Below the pieces are notes generated by a model that was not told the DNA's origin, ran no database searches, and worked only from the letters and a program-made list of their open reading frames with translations. Positions 19,509 through 28,991 of a stretch of DNA of 64,000 nt are shown piece by piece (position 1 is the first letter of the stretch; every line of letters begins with the position of its first letter). The translations under genes and the position numbers were made by a program. The DNA is taken from contig NZ_LZGN01000018.1 in NCBI RefSeq assembly GCF_001690185.1, forward strand, positions 20,873 to 84,872, read 5' to 3'. The stretch is from Gilliamella sp. wkB308 (lineage in GTDB: Bacteria > Pseudomonadota > Gammaproteobacteria > Enterobacterales > Orbaceae).

Positions 19509-20612
19509 ATGAAAAATGTTGGTTTTGTTGGATGGCGTGGAATGGTGGGGTCGGTTCTGATGCAACGTATGGTTGAAGAACACGATTTTGATTATATTAA
19601 TCCTATTTTCTTTTCGACTTCACAAGCAGGGCAAGCTGCACCTAGTTTTGGCGGTAAAACAGGAACATTGCAAAGTGCCGATAATATTGAAGCATTAAAA
19701 GCGTTAGATATTATCGTGACTTGCCAAGGTGGAGATTATACTTCTGAAATTTATCCGAAACTACGTGCTTCGGGGTGGCAAGGATATTGGATTGATGCAG
19801 CATCTACATTGCGTATGGAAGATGATGCCATTATCGTATTAGATCCTGTCAATAAAGCGAATATTCAAACTGCATTGGACAAAGGTATTAAAACCTTTGT
19901 CGGCGGGAATTGTACAGTCAGTTTAATGTTAATGTCACTGGGTGGTTTATTTGCTGAAAATTTGATTGATTGGGTATCGGTATCAACTTATCAAGCGGCT
20001 TCTGGTGGTGGTGCTCGCCATATGCGTGAACTTTTAACGCAAATGGGGATGTTAAATGCTGAAGTTGCCAAAGAACTACAAGATCCACATTCTTCTATTT
20101 TAGATATTGAACGAAAAGTAACCCAAAAAATGCGTGATGGAAGTTTGCCAACCGATAATTTTGGTGTACCACTTGCTGGAAGTTTAATTCCTTGGATCGA
20201 TAAAGCATTGGATAATGGACAAAGTAAAGAAGAGTGGAAAGGTCAATCTGAAACCAACAAAATTTTAGGTACTAATCAAATTATTCCTGTAGATGGACTA
20301 TGTATTCGTATTGGTGCTTTGCGCTGTCATAGTCAGGCATTTACCATCAAGCTGAAAAAAGACATTAGCGTGCCGGAAATTGAAAAAATACTTGCTGCAC
20401 ATAATGATTGGGTAAAAGTGATACCTAATGATCGAGAATTATCAATGAAAGAGTTAACGCCAGCAGCCGTTACCGGTACATTAACCACTCCTGTTGGTCG
20501 TTTGCGTAAACTGAATATGGGTAAAGACTATTTATCAGCATTTACCGTTGGGGATCAGTTATTGTGGGGGGCTGCAGAACCGTTACGAAGGATGTTACGC
20601 ATCTTAGCTTAA
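19509..20612 (+). CDS. asd: Aspartate-semialdehyde dehydrogenase
   Basis: A 367-residue enzyme making aspartate semialdehyde from aspartyl phosphate, for lysine/diaminopimelate, threonine and methionine. The NADP-binding start is [18 protein letters not shown]. The catalytic cysteine is Cys135 in [11 protein letters not shown]. Length is that of the Gram-negative form. The 275 bases upstream show no lysine riboswitch that I can recognise. A terminator follows. Confidence 0.98.
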   Translation: MKNVGFVGWRGMVGSVLMQRMVEEHDFDYINPIFFSTSQAGQAAPSFGGKTGTLQSADNIEALKALDIIVTCQGGDYTSEIYPKLRASGWQGYWIDAASTLRMEDDAIIVLDPVNKANIQTALDKGIKTFVGGNCTVSLMLMSLGGLFAENLIDWVSVSTYQAASGGGARHMRELLTQMGMLNAEVAKELQDPHSSILDIERKVTQKMRDGSLPTDNFGVPLAGSLIPWIDKALDNGQSKEEWKGQSETNKILGTNQIIPVDGLCIRIGALRCHSQAFTIKLKKDISVPEIEKILAAHNDWVKVIPNDRELSMKELTPAAVTGTLTTPVGRLRKLNMGKDYLSAFTVGDQLLWGAAEPLRRMLRILA

Positions 20613-20632
20613 TGGTTAGCTGATAGCATGTT

Positions 20633-20662
20633 AAAACAGCTCGATCTTCTCGGGCTGTTTTT
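20633..20662 (+). terminator. Terminator of asd
   Basis: AACAGCTCGA-TCTTC-TCGGGCTGTT with one T-G pair, followed by a short T run. The A run on the left side could also serve the convergent nagC. Confidence 0.75.
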
Positions 20663-20678
20663 GAACTTAAAAAGTTAT

Positions 20679-21929
20679 TTATGCTACATCATGTTCGAGC
20701 AAAATCATCAAAAGTGATCCATTAAATAACGCTTGTTGCACTAATGCAAATGCACCAATTGCCGAGCGGTCATTGAGTGAAGAGCAGTTAATTGAAAGAT
20801 TCTTTCTTAAATCTTCTAAACTCAGTGAGTTTAAAGCGCTATTTACTGTATCTAAAAGTATTTCTGTCGCTTTGGTTAGTTCACCTGCTAATACAATTCG
20901 TTGTGGGTTAAAAATATTGACCATAATAGCGACTGCTCGACCTAAATTTTCGCCTGCATCTTTAACTAACTTAGTGGCAAGCTCATCCCCTTGATTGGCT
21001 AATTGGCAAATGTTGACGATATCACAACAATCTTTTGTTAATTTAGTCGTATAACCTTGATCAATCATCTGTTTTGCTCGTCGTTCGATGGCATCATTAA
21101 CAACTCGGTTTTCCAAACAACCAAAATTACCACAATGACAGCGTTCACCTAACGCATCGACTTGAATATGTCCCACCTCGCAAGCACTTTGATTATGGTT
21201 AGTCAGTAATTGTTGATTGACAATAACACCTGATCCGACACCACGATGAACACGAATTAAAATTGAATCATCGACATCTTGCGTAGAACCAAAATAATTT
21301 TCGGCTAATGCTAGACTTTGGATATCATTGCCTAAAAAAATAGAAACATTGAATTGTTTCTGCAATATATCGGCTAAAGGCCATGCTTTAACTTGAATAT
21401 GAGGTGTATATCGAACAATTCCTCTTACAGAATCAATCAATCCAGGTAGAACCACTGATATAGCAATAAGATGCTTAATCTTTTTACTATTTTTTTGAAT
21501 AAATTGTTCAATTAATGTAATTAAATATTCTTGTGTTTGTTGCTGTGAAAAAACGGTAAGAGGATACACTTCAAAAACTAAACTATTTGCTCCAAGATCA
21601 TAGAGTTCAATGGTGACATGCGAACGACTTAATTGAATAGCAATGGCTTGATAATAATCAAACTTGGCTTGAATGGAAACAGCAGGTCTTCCGCCAGTTG
21701 ATTGCTGGGCATCAACTTCTTTTATTAGTTTATTCTTAAGTAGCTGTCGGGTAATTTTGGTAATGCTGGCTGGGGCTAAATGACTGATTTCGGCTAACTG
21801 GATACGAGAAATGGGAGCTTGCTGAACAATTAAACGATAAATCATAGCATAATTTAATTGTTTAATTAGTTCAGCATTTCCAACTAAATTCAGATAATTA
21901 AATGTCATATTTTTTCTCAATACTATCAT
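20679..21929 (-). CDS. nagC: N-acetylglucosamine repressor NagC (ROK family)
   Basis: A 416-residue ROK transcription factor that responds to GlcNAc 6-phosphate. The helix-turn-helix is near residues 40-65 (ISRIQLAEISHLAPASITKITRQL). The zinc motif CHCGNFGCLE and the ROK signature EVGHIQVDALGERCHC are intact. It aligns better with NagC than Mlc (NAELIKQLNYAMIYRLI, STGGRPA). An in-frame ATG at 21908 may be the real start. It lies 15 bases after nagA, as in enteric bacteria. Confidence 0.9.
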   Translation of the reverse strand: MIVLRKNMTFNYLNLVGNAELIKQLNYAMIYRLIVQQAPISRIQLAEISHLAPASITKITRQLLKNKLIKEVDAQQSTGGRPAVSIQAKFDYYQAIAIQLSRSHVTIELYDLGANSLVFEVYPLTVFSQQQTQEYLITLIEQFIQKNSKKIKHLIAISVVLPGLIDSVRGIVRYTPHIQVKAWPLADILQKQFNVSIFLGNDIQSLALAENYFGSTQDVDDSILIRVHRGVGSGVIVNQQLLTNHNQSACEVGHIQVDALGERCHCGNFGCLENRVVNDAIERRAKQMIDQGYTTKLTKDCCDIVNICQLANQGDELATKLVKDAGENLGRAVAIMVNIFNPQRIVLAGELTKATEILLDTVNSALNSLSLEDLRKNLSINCSSLNDRSAIGAFALVQQALFNGSLLMILLEHDVA

Positions 21930-21944
21930 TAATTATCTGATATT

Positions 21945-23087
21945 CTAACGGGTGATTTCTCCATTAACAACCGTTTTAGTTATCGTAAAGTCTCGATTAA
22001 AAACAACTAAGTTGGCAATTTTACCTTCACTAATACTACCAAGTTGTTTATCTACACCAATTGCTTTAGCTGGGTAAAGTGTTGCCATTCTTAATGCTTC
22101 ATCTAATGCAATACCCACATATTCAACAGCATTTTTAACTGCATCAATCATGGTTAATGCAGAGCCGCCAAGCGTGCCTTTATCGTCAACGCATAGCCCA
22201 TCTTTATAATAAATGGTTTTACCTGCAAAAACAGCAGAAGACAAATTAGAACCAGCTAACAACATTGCATCTGTAATTAAAATTAAGTGATCTTTCTTAA
22301 TTTTATGGCTATTGCGAATGTTTGCCCAACTTACATGATGTCCATCGGCAATAATACCAACATATACTTCTGGTTCATCATAGATTGCACCAACGACCCC
22401 AGGTTCACGTCCTGAAATATAAGGCATCGCATTAAATAGGTGAGTGCCTAATCGAATTCCATCATTAAAGCCACGACGACAGTCATCGTAATGACCATTG
22501 GAGTGACCGACAGAAACATGAATTCCTGCATTAACTAATTGTTTAATAAAATGGCTTTCAACTCTTTCTGGCGCAAGAGTAATGATTTTAATCACATCAG
22601 CGTTTTCACATAGGAAATCAATCATTTTTTGTGAAGGTAAACGAATAATGTTTTCGTCATGAATTCCTTTCTTTTCAGGACTAATATAAGGACCTTCAAG
22701 ATGTAAACCTAATGCTTGATTAGGATGCCGAGCTAAGTATTCACGCATGACCTCAACCGCTTTTATCATAAATTCATCTGTTGATGTGATTAAAGTCGGT
22801 AAATAGCTAGTACAACCATAAATAAGGTTGGTCGCTTGCATCGCTTCTAATGTTTCAACACTTAATGCGTCGAGTGTCTCATTAAATTGCACACCGCCAC
22901 ATCCATTGACTTGAATATCAATAAATCCAGGCGCAACTATCGCTCCTTGTAGATCTTCAATTTTGATATTGTCGGGTAAATTATCTTGTTTACAAATTTT
23001 GTCAATTTTATCACCGTCGATAATAACAGCATGATTTTCAAGAATCTCATAACCGGTATAAATACGACAATTTGTTAATGCATACAT
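21945..23087 (-). CDS. nagA: N-acetylglucosamine-6-phosphate deacetylase
   Basis: A 380-residue amidohydrolase that removes acetate from GlcNAc 6-phosphate. The family motifs are [34 protein letters not shown] and [16 protein letters not shown]; the catalytic Asp is in [10 protein letters not shown]. It lies 11 bases downstream of nagB and 15 upstream of nagC. Confidence 0.97.
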   Translation of the reverse strand: MYALTNCRIYTGYEILENHAVIIDGDKIDKICKQDNLPDNIKIEDLQGAIVAPGFIDIQVNGCGGVQFNETLDALSVETLEAMQATNLIYGCTSYLPTLITSTDEFMIKAVEVMREYLARHPNQALGLHLEGPYISPEKKGIHDENIIRLPSQKMIDFLCENADVIKIITLAPERVESHFIKQLVNAGIHVSVGHSNGHYDDCRRGFNDGIRLGTHLFNAMPYISGREPGVVGAIYDEPEVYVGIIADGHHVSWANIRNSHKIKKDHLILITDAMLLAGSNLSSAVFAGKTIYYKDGLCVDDKGTLGGSALTMIDAVKNAVEYVGIALDEALRMATLYPAKAIGVDKQLGSISEGKIANLVVFNRDFTITKTVVNGEITR

Positions 23088-23098
23088 TGAGTTATCCT

Positions 23099-23905
23099 TT
23101 ATAAAATGGTCACTTTAAGATTGTCTGCTTCCATTTGTTTGAAATATTTTAATGTTTTTACTTTAAGGTCATCAGTGCTTGGTTCATCACAAACAATAAT
23201 AGATGCTGGGTGCATTTGTAATGCTGATACTGTCCATAAATGATTAATTGAACCTTCAACGCCGGCTTGTAATGCTAAACTTTTGTTATGACCACAGACT
23301 AATAAAATCACTTCTTGCGCATCCATTAAAGTGGCGACACCAATAGTTAATGCATGCTTTGGAACTTGATTCACATCATTATCAAAGAAACGTGAATTGG
23401 CAATGCGAGTATCTTCAGTTAGCGTTTTAATACGCGTGCGTGAGCAAAGCGACGAGCCTGGTTCATTAAAAGCAATATGTCCATCTTGACCAACACCGCC
23501 GACAAAAATATTAATTTTGCCATAAGATTTGATTTTTTCTTCATATTGACGACACTCTTGAGCAATATCGGTTGCATTACCATTTAATATATGGATATTG
23601 TTTTTCTCGATATCAATATGGTTAAAAAAGTTTTCATGCATAAAAGTATGATAACTTTGTGGATGATCTTCAGGAATACCAACATATTCATCCATATTAA
23701 ACGTCACCACATGTTTAAAGCTAACATCACCTGCTTGGTAGTGTTTGATCAGTTGTTGATACATCACTAATGGCGAGCTACCGGTTGGTAAGCCTAACAA
23801 AAACGGACGATCCGCTGTCGGTTTAAATTGGTTAATTTTATTCACAATACGTTGAGCAACCCAAGCGCCCACTTCTTGAGCATTTTCTAAAGGAATAAGC
23901 CTCAT
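23099..23905 (-). CDS. nagB: Glucosamine-6-phosphate deaminase
   Basis: A 268-residue enzyme converting GlcN 6-phosphate to fructose 6-phosphate and ammonia. [16 protein letters not shown] binds the phosphate, FNMDEYVG carries the catalytic Asp, and [16 protein letters not shown] is the family signature. It is the first gene of nagBAC, behind the divergent control region shared with nagE. Confidence 0.98.
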   Translation of the reverse strand: MRLIPLENAQEVGAWVAQRIVNKINQFKPTADRPFLLGLPTGSSPLVMYQQLIKHYQAGDVSFKHVVTFNMDEYVGIPEDHPQSYHTFMHENFFNHIDIEKNNIHILNGNATDIAQECRQYEEKIKSYGKINIFVGGVGQDGHIAFNEPGSSLCSRTRIKTLTEDTRIANSRFFDNDVNQVPKHALTIGVATLMDAQEVILLVCGHNKSLALQAGVEGSINHLWTVSALQMHPASIIVCDEPSTDDLKVKTLKYFKQMEADNLKVTIL

Positions 23906-23953
23906 TAGATACCACCTTTTCTGATATAATTAGAACCACTTCTTTTTTTTTGA

Positions 23954-23980
23954 AGTAAAATATGTTGACTGTATTTTACT
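23954..23980. promoter_or_regulatory. Candidate NagC operator, nagB side
   Basis: A perfect inverted repeat with nine-base arms, AGTAAAATA-N9-TATTTTACT, 49 bases upstream of nagB. Length and AT-rich arms suit the long NagC/Mlc operators. The half-site GAAGTAAAATA recurs at 24045-24055. Confidence 0.6.
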
Positions 23981-24007
23981 ATATTAGAGCAATTAATCAA
24001 AAAAAAG

Positions 24008-24023
24008 CGTGATAAAAATCACA
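24008..24023. promoter_or_regulatory. Candidate CRP-binding site
   Basis: CGTGA-N6-TCACA, one mismatch from the CRP core TGTGA-N6-TCACA. It lies between the two candidate NagC operators, the arrangement known for the E. coli nagE-nagB region. Confidence 0.65.
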
Positions 24024-24034
24024 TATATTGAATA

Positions 24035-24057
24035 ATTAATTTGCGAAGTAAAATAAT
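24035..24057. promoter_or_regulatory. Candidate NagC operator, nagE side
   Basis: ATTAATTTGCGAAGTAAAAT followed by AAT is an imperfect palindrome that shares the half-site GAAGTAAAATA with the nagB-side operator. Its centre is about 80 bases from that operator, about 110 upstream of nagE. Confidence 0.45.
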
Positions 24058-24155
24058 ATAATATGAAATAGAATGGATCGTTTACTGATATCTGAAGATG
24101 CATAACAAATCATCATGTTTAGATATAGTTTAAATAAATATAAGAGGTTAAACTT

Positions 24156-25655
24156 ATGGGAATTTTAGCTTATATGCAACGTATTGGGCGCTCATTAATG
24201 GTGCCAGTTGCAGTTCTACCTGCTGCAGCAATACTTCTAGGGATTGGATATTGGATCAATAGCGTTGAATGGGGCGCAAATAGTATTGCGGCGACATTTT
24301 TAATAAAATCTGGTGGCGCTATCATTGATAACATGCCAATTTTATTTGCTATTGGTGTTGCATATGGTATGTCTAAAGACAAAGACGGTGCAGCTGCACT
24401 TTCTGGATTAGTCGGATTTTTGATTATTACAACATTATTATCGCCAAATTCAATTGCACTTTTTGAAGGTGTCGATACTAGTGTTGATGGTTGGCAAACG
24501 CAAATATCTCCTGCATTTGCGAAAATCAATAACCAATTTATTGGTATTTTAGTGGGTATTATCTCAGCTGAACTCTATAACAAATTTAGTACGGTTGAGT
24601 TACATAAAGCGTTAGCTTTTTTTAGTGGCAAACGACTTGTTCCGATTATTGTTTCTATCGTAATGCTACTTATTTCTGTCATATTTTATTTTATCTGGCC
24701 AATTATTTTTGAAGCATTAGTAAAATTTGGTGAATCGATTAAGAATTTAGGTGCGGCAGGTGCAGGGGTATATGGCTTCTTTAACCGTATATTAATTCCA
24801 GTTGGTTTACATCATGCCCTTAACTCAGTATTTTGGTTTGATGTTGCTAATATTAACGATATTCCAAATTTCTTGGCTGGTCAAAGTGCGATAGATTCTG
24901 GTAAAGCTGTTGTAGGTATTACCGGACGTTATCAAGCAGGATTCTTCCCAATTATGATGTTTGGTTTACCGGGTGCTGCTTTAGCCATGTATCACACAGC
25001 TAAAAAAGGCAATAAAGACAAAACCGCATCAATTATGTTAGCGGCTTCTTTTGCAGCATTCTTTACCGGGATTACAGAACCGCTTGAATTTGCGTTCATG
25101 TTTGTTGCACCTGTACTTTATGTTATTCATGCAATTTTAACGGGTATTTCACTCTTTATTGCTGCAACAATGCAATGGATATGTGGATTTGGTTTCAGTG
25201 CCGGTTTAATCGATATGTTACTGCAATCTGGAAATCCTTTGGCAGTGCATTGGTATATGCTCATTCTTCAAGGTTTAGTGTTCTTTGTGGTTTACTATGT
25301 TGCGTTCCGCTTTATCATTGTTAAATTTAACCTTAAAACCCCAGGTCGTGAAGATGAAGACAGTACGGCACAATCATCAACAAACGAAACGGATAAACCA
25401 GCGCAAACGGCAGTGGATACCACAGAGCTTGCTGAACAATATTTAGCTATTGTTGGTGGTAAAGAAAACTTAACTAATATTGATTCTTGTATCACTCGGT
25501 TGCGTTTGAGTGTAAAAGATTCTGATTTAGTTGATGAAGCAGCGGCTAAAGCTTTAGGTGCAATGGCTGTGATTAAATTAGGTAAAACAGGTGTGCAAAT
25601 TGTTGTAGGTCAACAAGCTGAAAAGATTGCAGATCAAATGAAAAAATTAGTTTAA
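24156..25655 (+). CDS. nagE: N-acetylglucosamine PTS permease, IICB form
   Basis: A 499-residue glucose-family PTS transporter. The IIC membrane domain fills residues 1-390 (start MGILAYMQRIGRSLMVPVAV; GITEPLEFAFMF). A linker rich in Thr/Ser/Gln leads to the IIB domain, with its phosphocysteine at about Cys445 (IDSCITRLRL). The E. coli protein has an extra C-terminal IIA domain (about 648 residues in all) that is absent here; phosphate must come from a separate IIA such as Crr. It is divergent from nagBAC. Confidence 0.93.
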   Translation: MGILAYMQRIGRSLMVPVAVLPAAAILLGIGYWINSVEWGANSIAATFLIKSGGAIIDNMPILFAIGVAYGMSKDKDGAAALSGLVGFLIITTLLSPNSIALFEGVDTSVDGWQTQISPAFAKINNQFIGILVGIISAELYNKFSTVELHKALAFFSGKRLVPIIVSIVMLLISVIFYFIWPIIFEALVKFGESIKNLGAAGAGVYGFFNRILIPVGLHHALNSVFWFDVANINDIPNFLAGQSAIDSGKAVVGITGRYQAGFFPIMMFGLPGAALAMYHTAKKGNKDKTASIMLAASFAAFFTGITEPLEFAFMFVAPVLYVIHAILTGISLFIAATMQWICGFGFSAGLIDMLLQSGNPLAVHWYMLILQGLVFFVVYYVAFRFIIVKFNLKTPGREDEDSTAQSSTNETDKPAQTAVDTTELAEQYLAIVGGKENLTNIDSCITRLRLSVKDSDLVDEAAAKALGAMAVIKLGKTGVQIVVGQQAEKIADQMKKLV

Positions 25656-25689
25656 ACGATAACTACTTAAACTATCACCATTAATTAAT

Positions 25690-25733
25690 CCGCCTTATTC
25701 GTCATGCTTAACGACAAAATAAGGCGGTTTTTT
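25690..25733 (+). terminator. Terminator of nagE
   Basis: A perfect ten-base stem CCGCCTTATT/AATAAGGCGG (25690-25699 with 25718-25727), loop of 18 bases, then six T. Confidence 0.85.
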
Positions 25734-25924
25734 AATTTTCTTTATTTAGTTCTACCCTTCGATATTCCTATTTGTGTCCGTTGCATTTGATTTGATAACT
25801 AGTTATTGCATTTCTAAATATGGCTTAGTCTGATGTTAATCAAACTAGATTAGTCTTAATTGAAAGGATGTTGCGAGTGAAACAATTTTTTAATAATGAA
25901 GCAGATTAAACATTTAGTATTAAA

Positions 25925-26278
25925 TTAGAATGTTAAAATGACATCTTGCTCATCAAGCAATTGATTTAAATCGTAATGGTTAATCACTTTAGTGGTAATA
26001 TTAAAGGTGGAATCAGAAAGATTATGCGATTTTAATGCTGACTCACTCACGTAAACATCTTCAATATCATAAAGTTCAAGCATATTGAATGTGGCGATAT
26101 AGTCGCGCATCAAAATGAGATCAGGTTGCTGATCAGGTAATAGATGAAAAATGCCTTTATCGGTAAAGATGACCGTAATATGATTTAAAGCAGACAATGC
26201 TAAAGCCAAATCAAGTGCTTCTCGACCTTTGGCACTACCATGAGGGGAAGAATGAATAATAATGGCAATGTTTTTCAT
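25925..26278 (-). CDS. tusC: Sulfur-relay protein TusC (DsrF-like)
   Basis: Part of the cytosolic Tus sulfur relay that passes persulfide from IscS via TusA towards MnmA for 2-thiouridine in tRNA. MKNIAIIIHSSPHGSAKGREALD and the central MRDYIATFNMLELYDIEDVYV match E. coli TusC across its length (117 residues from this start). An ATG five codons upstream (26293) lacks a Shine-Dalgarno; the chosen one has GGCGG eight bases ahead. The tusB gene that normally follows is absent. Confidence 0.88.
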   Translation of the reverse strand: MKNIAIIIHSSPHGSAKGREALDLALALSALNHITVIFTDKGIFHLLPDQQPDLILMRDYIATFNMLELYDIEDVYVSESALKSHNLSDSTFNITTKVINHYDLNQLLDEQDVILTF

Positions 26279-26295
26279 ATCATTAACCGCCATGT

Positions 26296-26706
26296 TTAAA
26301 ATTGAATGACACGATCTGATAAAGTGATTGATTCAGTTAGCTCGCCTAAACCGGTTAATTGAAAATAATCCGCAATATTCTCTTCGGTTATCCCACGTCT
26401 TAGCGAAGCTGCAACACAAATTGTTAAGGGTAGATCATATTTTTTTGCTAATTCTTGCCAAGCGCTAATTAAATCAAATTCATCATTGGCAGGATCGGTA
26501 TATCGATTACCATTATAAACACCATCAGCGTAAAAAAAGATATTTTTTATGGTGTGCGGTGTAGTTAACAATAAGGCTTGTGCAAATTGATACGCACAAT
26601 AAGCTGATTGGGTCCCATAAGCAGGACCCAAAACAACGAGTGTATAATTCAATGAAGTAATCAACTTATTTATCTTATTTGCTTGAAGATTGTTGATTGT
26701 TCCCAT
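26296..26706 (-). CDS. tusD: Sulfurtransferase TusD (DsrE-like)
   Basis: Catalytic subunit of the Tus sulfur relay. YTLVVLGPAYGTQSA, FFYADGVYNGN and DEFDLISAWQEL match E. coli TusD, and the active cysteine is kept in LTICVAASLRRG. The start is uncertain: ATG at 26706 has GGAG six bases upstream but lies inside the end of fkpA, giving a 14-residue extension; TTG at 26664 would fit the family's N-terminus better. It ends three bases before the tusC region. Confidence 0.88.
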   Translation of the reverse strand: MGTINNLQANKINKLITSLNYTLVVLGPAYGTQSAYCAYQFAQALLLTTPHTIKNIFFYADGVYNGNRYTDPANDEFDLISAWQELAKKYDLPLTICVAASLRRGITEENIADYFQLTGLGELTESITLSDRVIQF

Positions 26707-27499
26707 TGTTATCTCCATCAATGCCTAATAGCGAAATTTCAAAAACTAAAGTTGATTCTGGTAAAATCGCTGCTTTGTCTCCTTGAGCTGGATAATATTG
26801 ACTACCATAAGCTAATTCTGGTGGAATGACTAATTTGATTTTACCACCTACTCCAATTAATTGGATTCCCTCAGCCCAACCTTTAATTACTTCGTCAAGT
26901 TTAAAGCTAACGGTTTCACCACGATCATATGAACTATCAAATTTACGTCCGTCAACGAGTTTACCTTCATAGTGAACAATAACGGTACTATCTTTTGTTG
27001 GATGATGAGAAGAACCTTGATTAATGATTTGATAAAGTAAACCCGACTTAGTCTGTTTTACACCACTTTGTTTAGCAAATTCTGAACGGAATTTTGAACC
27101 TGCTTCAATATTTTCTGCTTTTTCTTTTTCAAAACGCGCTTTGGCTTTTTCCATCACACGTTGACGAATAGCACTTAAAATAGCGTCAGTTTCATCATTT
27201 GATAATTGTGATTTACTATTAAATGTTTCAGTAAGTCCGCTGATGATATAATCTGGATCGATATCAATTTCGCTTTCTTTTAGAGAAGACGCAAATGAAG
27301 AACCTAATGCATAAGAATCTTTTTGTGTTTGAGTCATTGATGTCACTTTATTCGGATTGGCTGATTGTTCTGCCGACGTGATTGCTTGTTCTGCATGGGT
27401 AGTTGTTTGCTTATCTGTTGGATCACTTTTGGTATCACATCCGGTTAAAGCTAACACAATTGCGCTACTGATTAGCGTCATTCTTAAAAATAACTTCAT
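26675..27499 (-). CDS. fkpA: FKBP-type peptidyl-prolyl isomerase FkpA, lipoprotein form
   Basis: A 274-residue envelope prolyl isomerase and chaperone. The N-terminal dimerisation domain (about residues 55-140, DSYALGSSFASSL) precedes the FKBP domain (about 165-262: VIVHYEGKLVDGRKFDSSYDRG is its opening, then IPPELAYG). The signal sequence ends in the lipobox LALTGC (Cys21), so it should be lipid-anchored, unlike soluble E. coli FkpA and more like Mip. It is followed by tusD-tusC, an arrangement related to the E. coli fkpA/tus neighbourhood. Confidence 0.9.
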   Translation of the reverse strand: MKLFLRMTLISSAIVLALTGCDTKSDPTDKQTTTHAEQAITSAEQSANPNKVTSMTQTQKDSYALGSSFASSLKESEIDIDPDYIISGLTETFNSKSQLSNDETDAILSAIRQRVMEKAKARFEKEKAENIEAGSKFRSEFAKQSGVKQTKSGLLYQIINQGSSHHPTKDSTVIVHYEGKLVDGRKFDSSYDRGETVSFKLDEVIKGWAEGIQLIGVGGKIKLVIPPELAYGSQYYPAQGDKAAILPESTLVFEISLLGIDGDNNGNNQQSSSK

Positions 27500-27719
27500 T
27501 TTAATTCTCCATATTGAATTTTTTTATTATTATTAATATTATAACTTATTTGATATTAGATAATACAGTATTTACAAACCATTATTAGTAAAAAATTAGC
27601 CTTAACAAATCATTAACATTGTCATTAATCCTTTCTTGATGATTAAATCATTCTTGAGTGCAAGTGGCATCCTCAGTTATAATGTAAAAAGTTTATATTA
27701 ATATATAAGGATAGCTATT

Positions 27720-28166
27720 TTGACTACCGAACTTAATACCCTTGATATCGAAGAAATTATTAGTTTATTACCACATCGATATCCTTTTTTAATGGTTGAC
27801 CGTGTGATTAGTTATGAAAAAGGGAAAACACTAAAAGCAATCAAAAATGTGACGGTTAATGAACCTTTTTTTCAGGGACATTTTCCTAATAAACCGATTT
27901 TTCCCGGTGTATTAATTTTAGAAGCGATGGCCCAAGCAACGGGTATTTTAGCTTTTAAAAGTATTGAAGAATTATCACCCGGGCAATTGTATTATTTTGC
28001 ATCTATTGATAAAGCTCGTTTTAAACGACCTGTTGTGCCTGGTGATCAGATTGTACTGGATGTGGAATATATCAAAGAGCGTCGTGGAATTGCATTATTC
28101 CATGGTGTAGCAACTGTTGATGGAAAGTTAGTTTGCGAAGCCGAGATGATGTGTGCTCGTAAATAG
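27720..28166 (+). CDS. fabZ: 3-hydroxyacyl-ACP dehydratase FabZ
   Basis: A 148-residue dehydratase of fatty-acid elongation. Catalytic His54 ([11 protein letters not shown]) and Glu68 (LILEAMAQ) are present; [14 protein letters not shown] is the signature. The start is TTG at 27720 with AAGGA about eight bases upstream, and no ATG fits. It leads fabZ-lpxA-lpxB-rnhB. The upstream genes common in enterics (bamA, skp, lpxD) are not adjacent. Confidence 0.97.
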   Translation: MTTELNTLDIEEIISLLPHRYPFLMVDRVISYEKGKTLKAIKNVTVNEPFFQGHFPNKPIFPGVLILEAMAQATGILAFKSIEELSPGQLYYFASIDKARFKRPVVPGDQIVLDVEYIKERRGIALFHGVATVDGKLVCEAEMMCARK

Positions 28167-28211
28167 TATTGATTTGTCTAAATATCCCAAAAACAGTATG
28201 AAGGAAATGCT

Positions 28212-28991
28212 ATGGCAACGGAAATACATCCAAGTTCAGTGATAGAAAAAGGCGCCAAAATTGGTGACAATGTTAAAATTGGTCCTTTTTGCTTTATTGG
28301 TGAAAATGTTGAAATTGGTGAAGGGACTTTTTTAAAATCACATGTAGTCATCAATGGTCACACTAAAATTGGTAAAGATAACCAGATATTTCAATTTGTA
28401 TCGATTGGTGAAGTTAACCAAGATTTAAAATATCGAGGCGAACCAACGCGCACTGAAATTGGTGATCGCAATATGATTCGCGAAAGTGCGACTATTCATC
28501 GTGGTACTGTACAAGGTGGCGAAATTACCAAAATTGGCAGTGATAATCTATTTATGATTAATGCGCACGTTGCGCATGATTGTCGAATTGGGAATCATTG
28601 TATTTTGGCAAATAATGCAACACTTGGCGGACATGTTCAGTTAGATGATCATGTCATCATTGGTGGTATGACTGCAGTACATCAATTTTGTGTCATTGGA
28701 TCACATGTGATGGTTGGTGGTTGTTCAGGCGTTGCGCAAGATGTTCCTCCTTATGTGATAGCACAAGGCAATCATGCCACACCACATGGCGTGAATTACG
28801 AAGGTTTAAAACGTCGTGGATTTAGTAAAGAAGCTTTACAAGCTATCCGTAATAGTTACAAAATTCTTTATCGAAATGGGCTATCATTAGATGAAGCAAA
28901 AGCCGAAATTGACGCTATTGCAAATCAATATCCTGAAGTAAAATTATTCAATGATTTTTTTGCACGTTCAACACGTGGCATCATTCGTTAA
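28212..28991 (+). CDS. lpxA: UDP-N-acetylglucosamine acyltransferase LpxA
   Basis: A 259-residue first enzyme of lipid A synthesis. The left-handed beta-helix is visible as hexapeptide repeats ([20 protein letters not shown] and so on). The catalytic His is in the [14 protein letters not shown] stretch, and [14 protein letters not shown] is in the C-terminal helix region. The stop overlaps the lpxB start by one base. Confidence 0.98.
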   Translation: MATEIHPSSVIEKGAKIGDNVKIGPFCFIGENVEIGEGTFLKSHVVINGHTKIGKDNQIFQFVSIGEVNQDLKYRGEPTRTEIGDRNMIRESATIHRGTVQGGEITKIGSDNLFMINAHVAHDCRIGNHCILANNATLGGHVQLDDHVIIGGMTAVHQFCVIGSHVMVGGCSGVAQDVPPYVIAQGNHATPHGVNYEGLKRRGFSKEALQAIRNSYKILYRNGLSLDEAKAEIDAIANQYPEVKLFNDFFARSTRGIIR

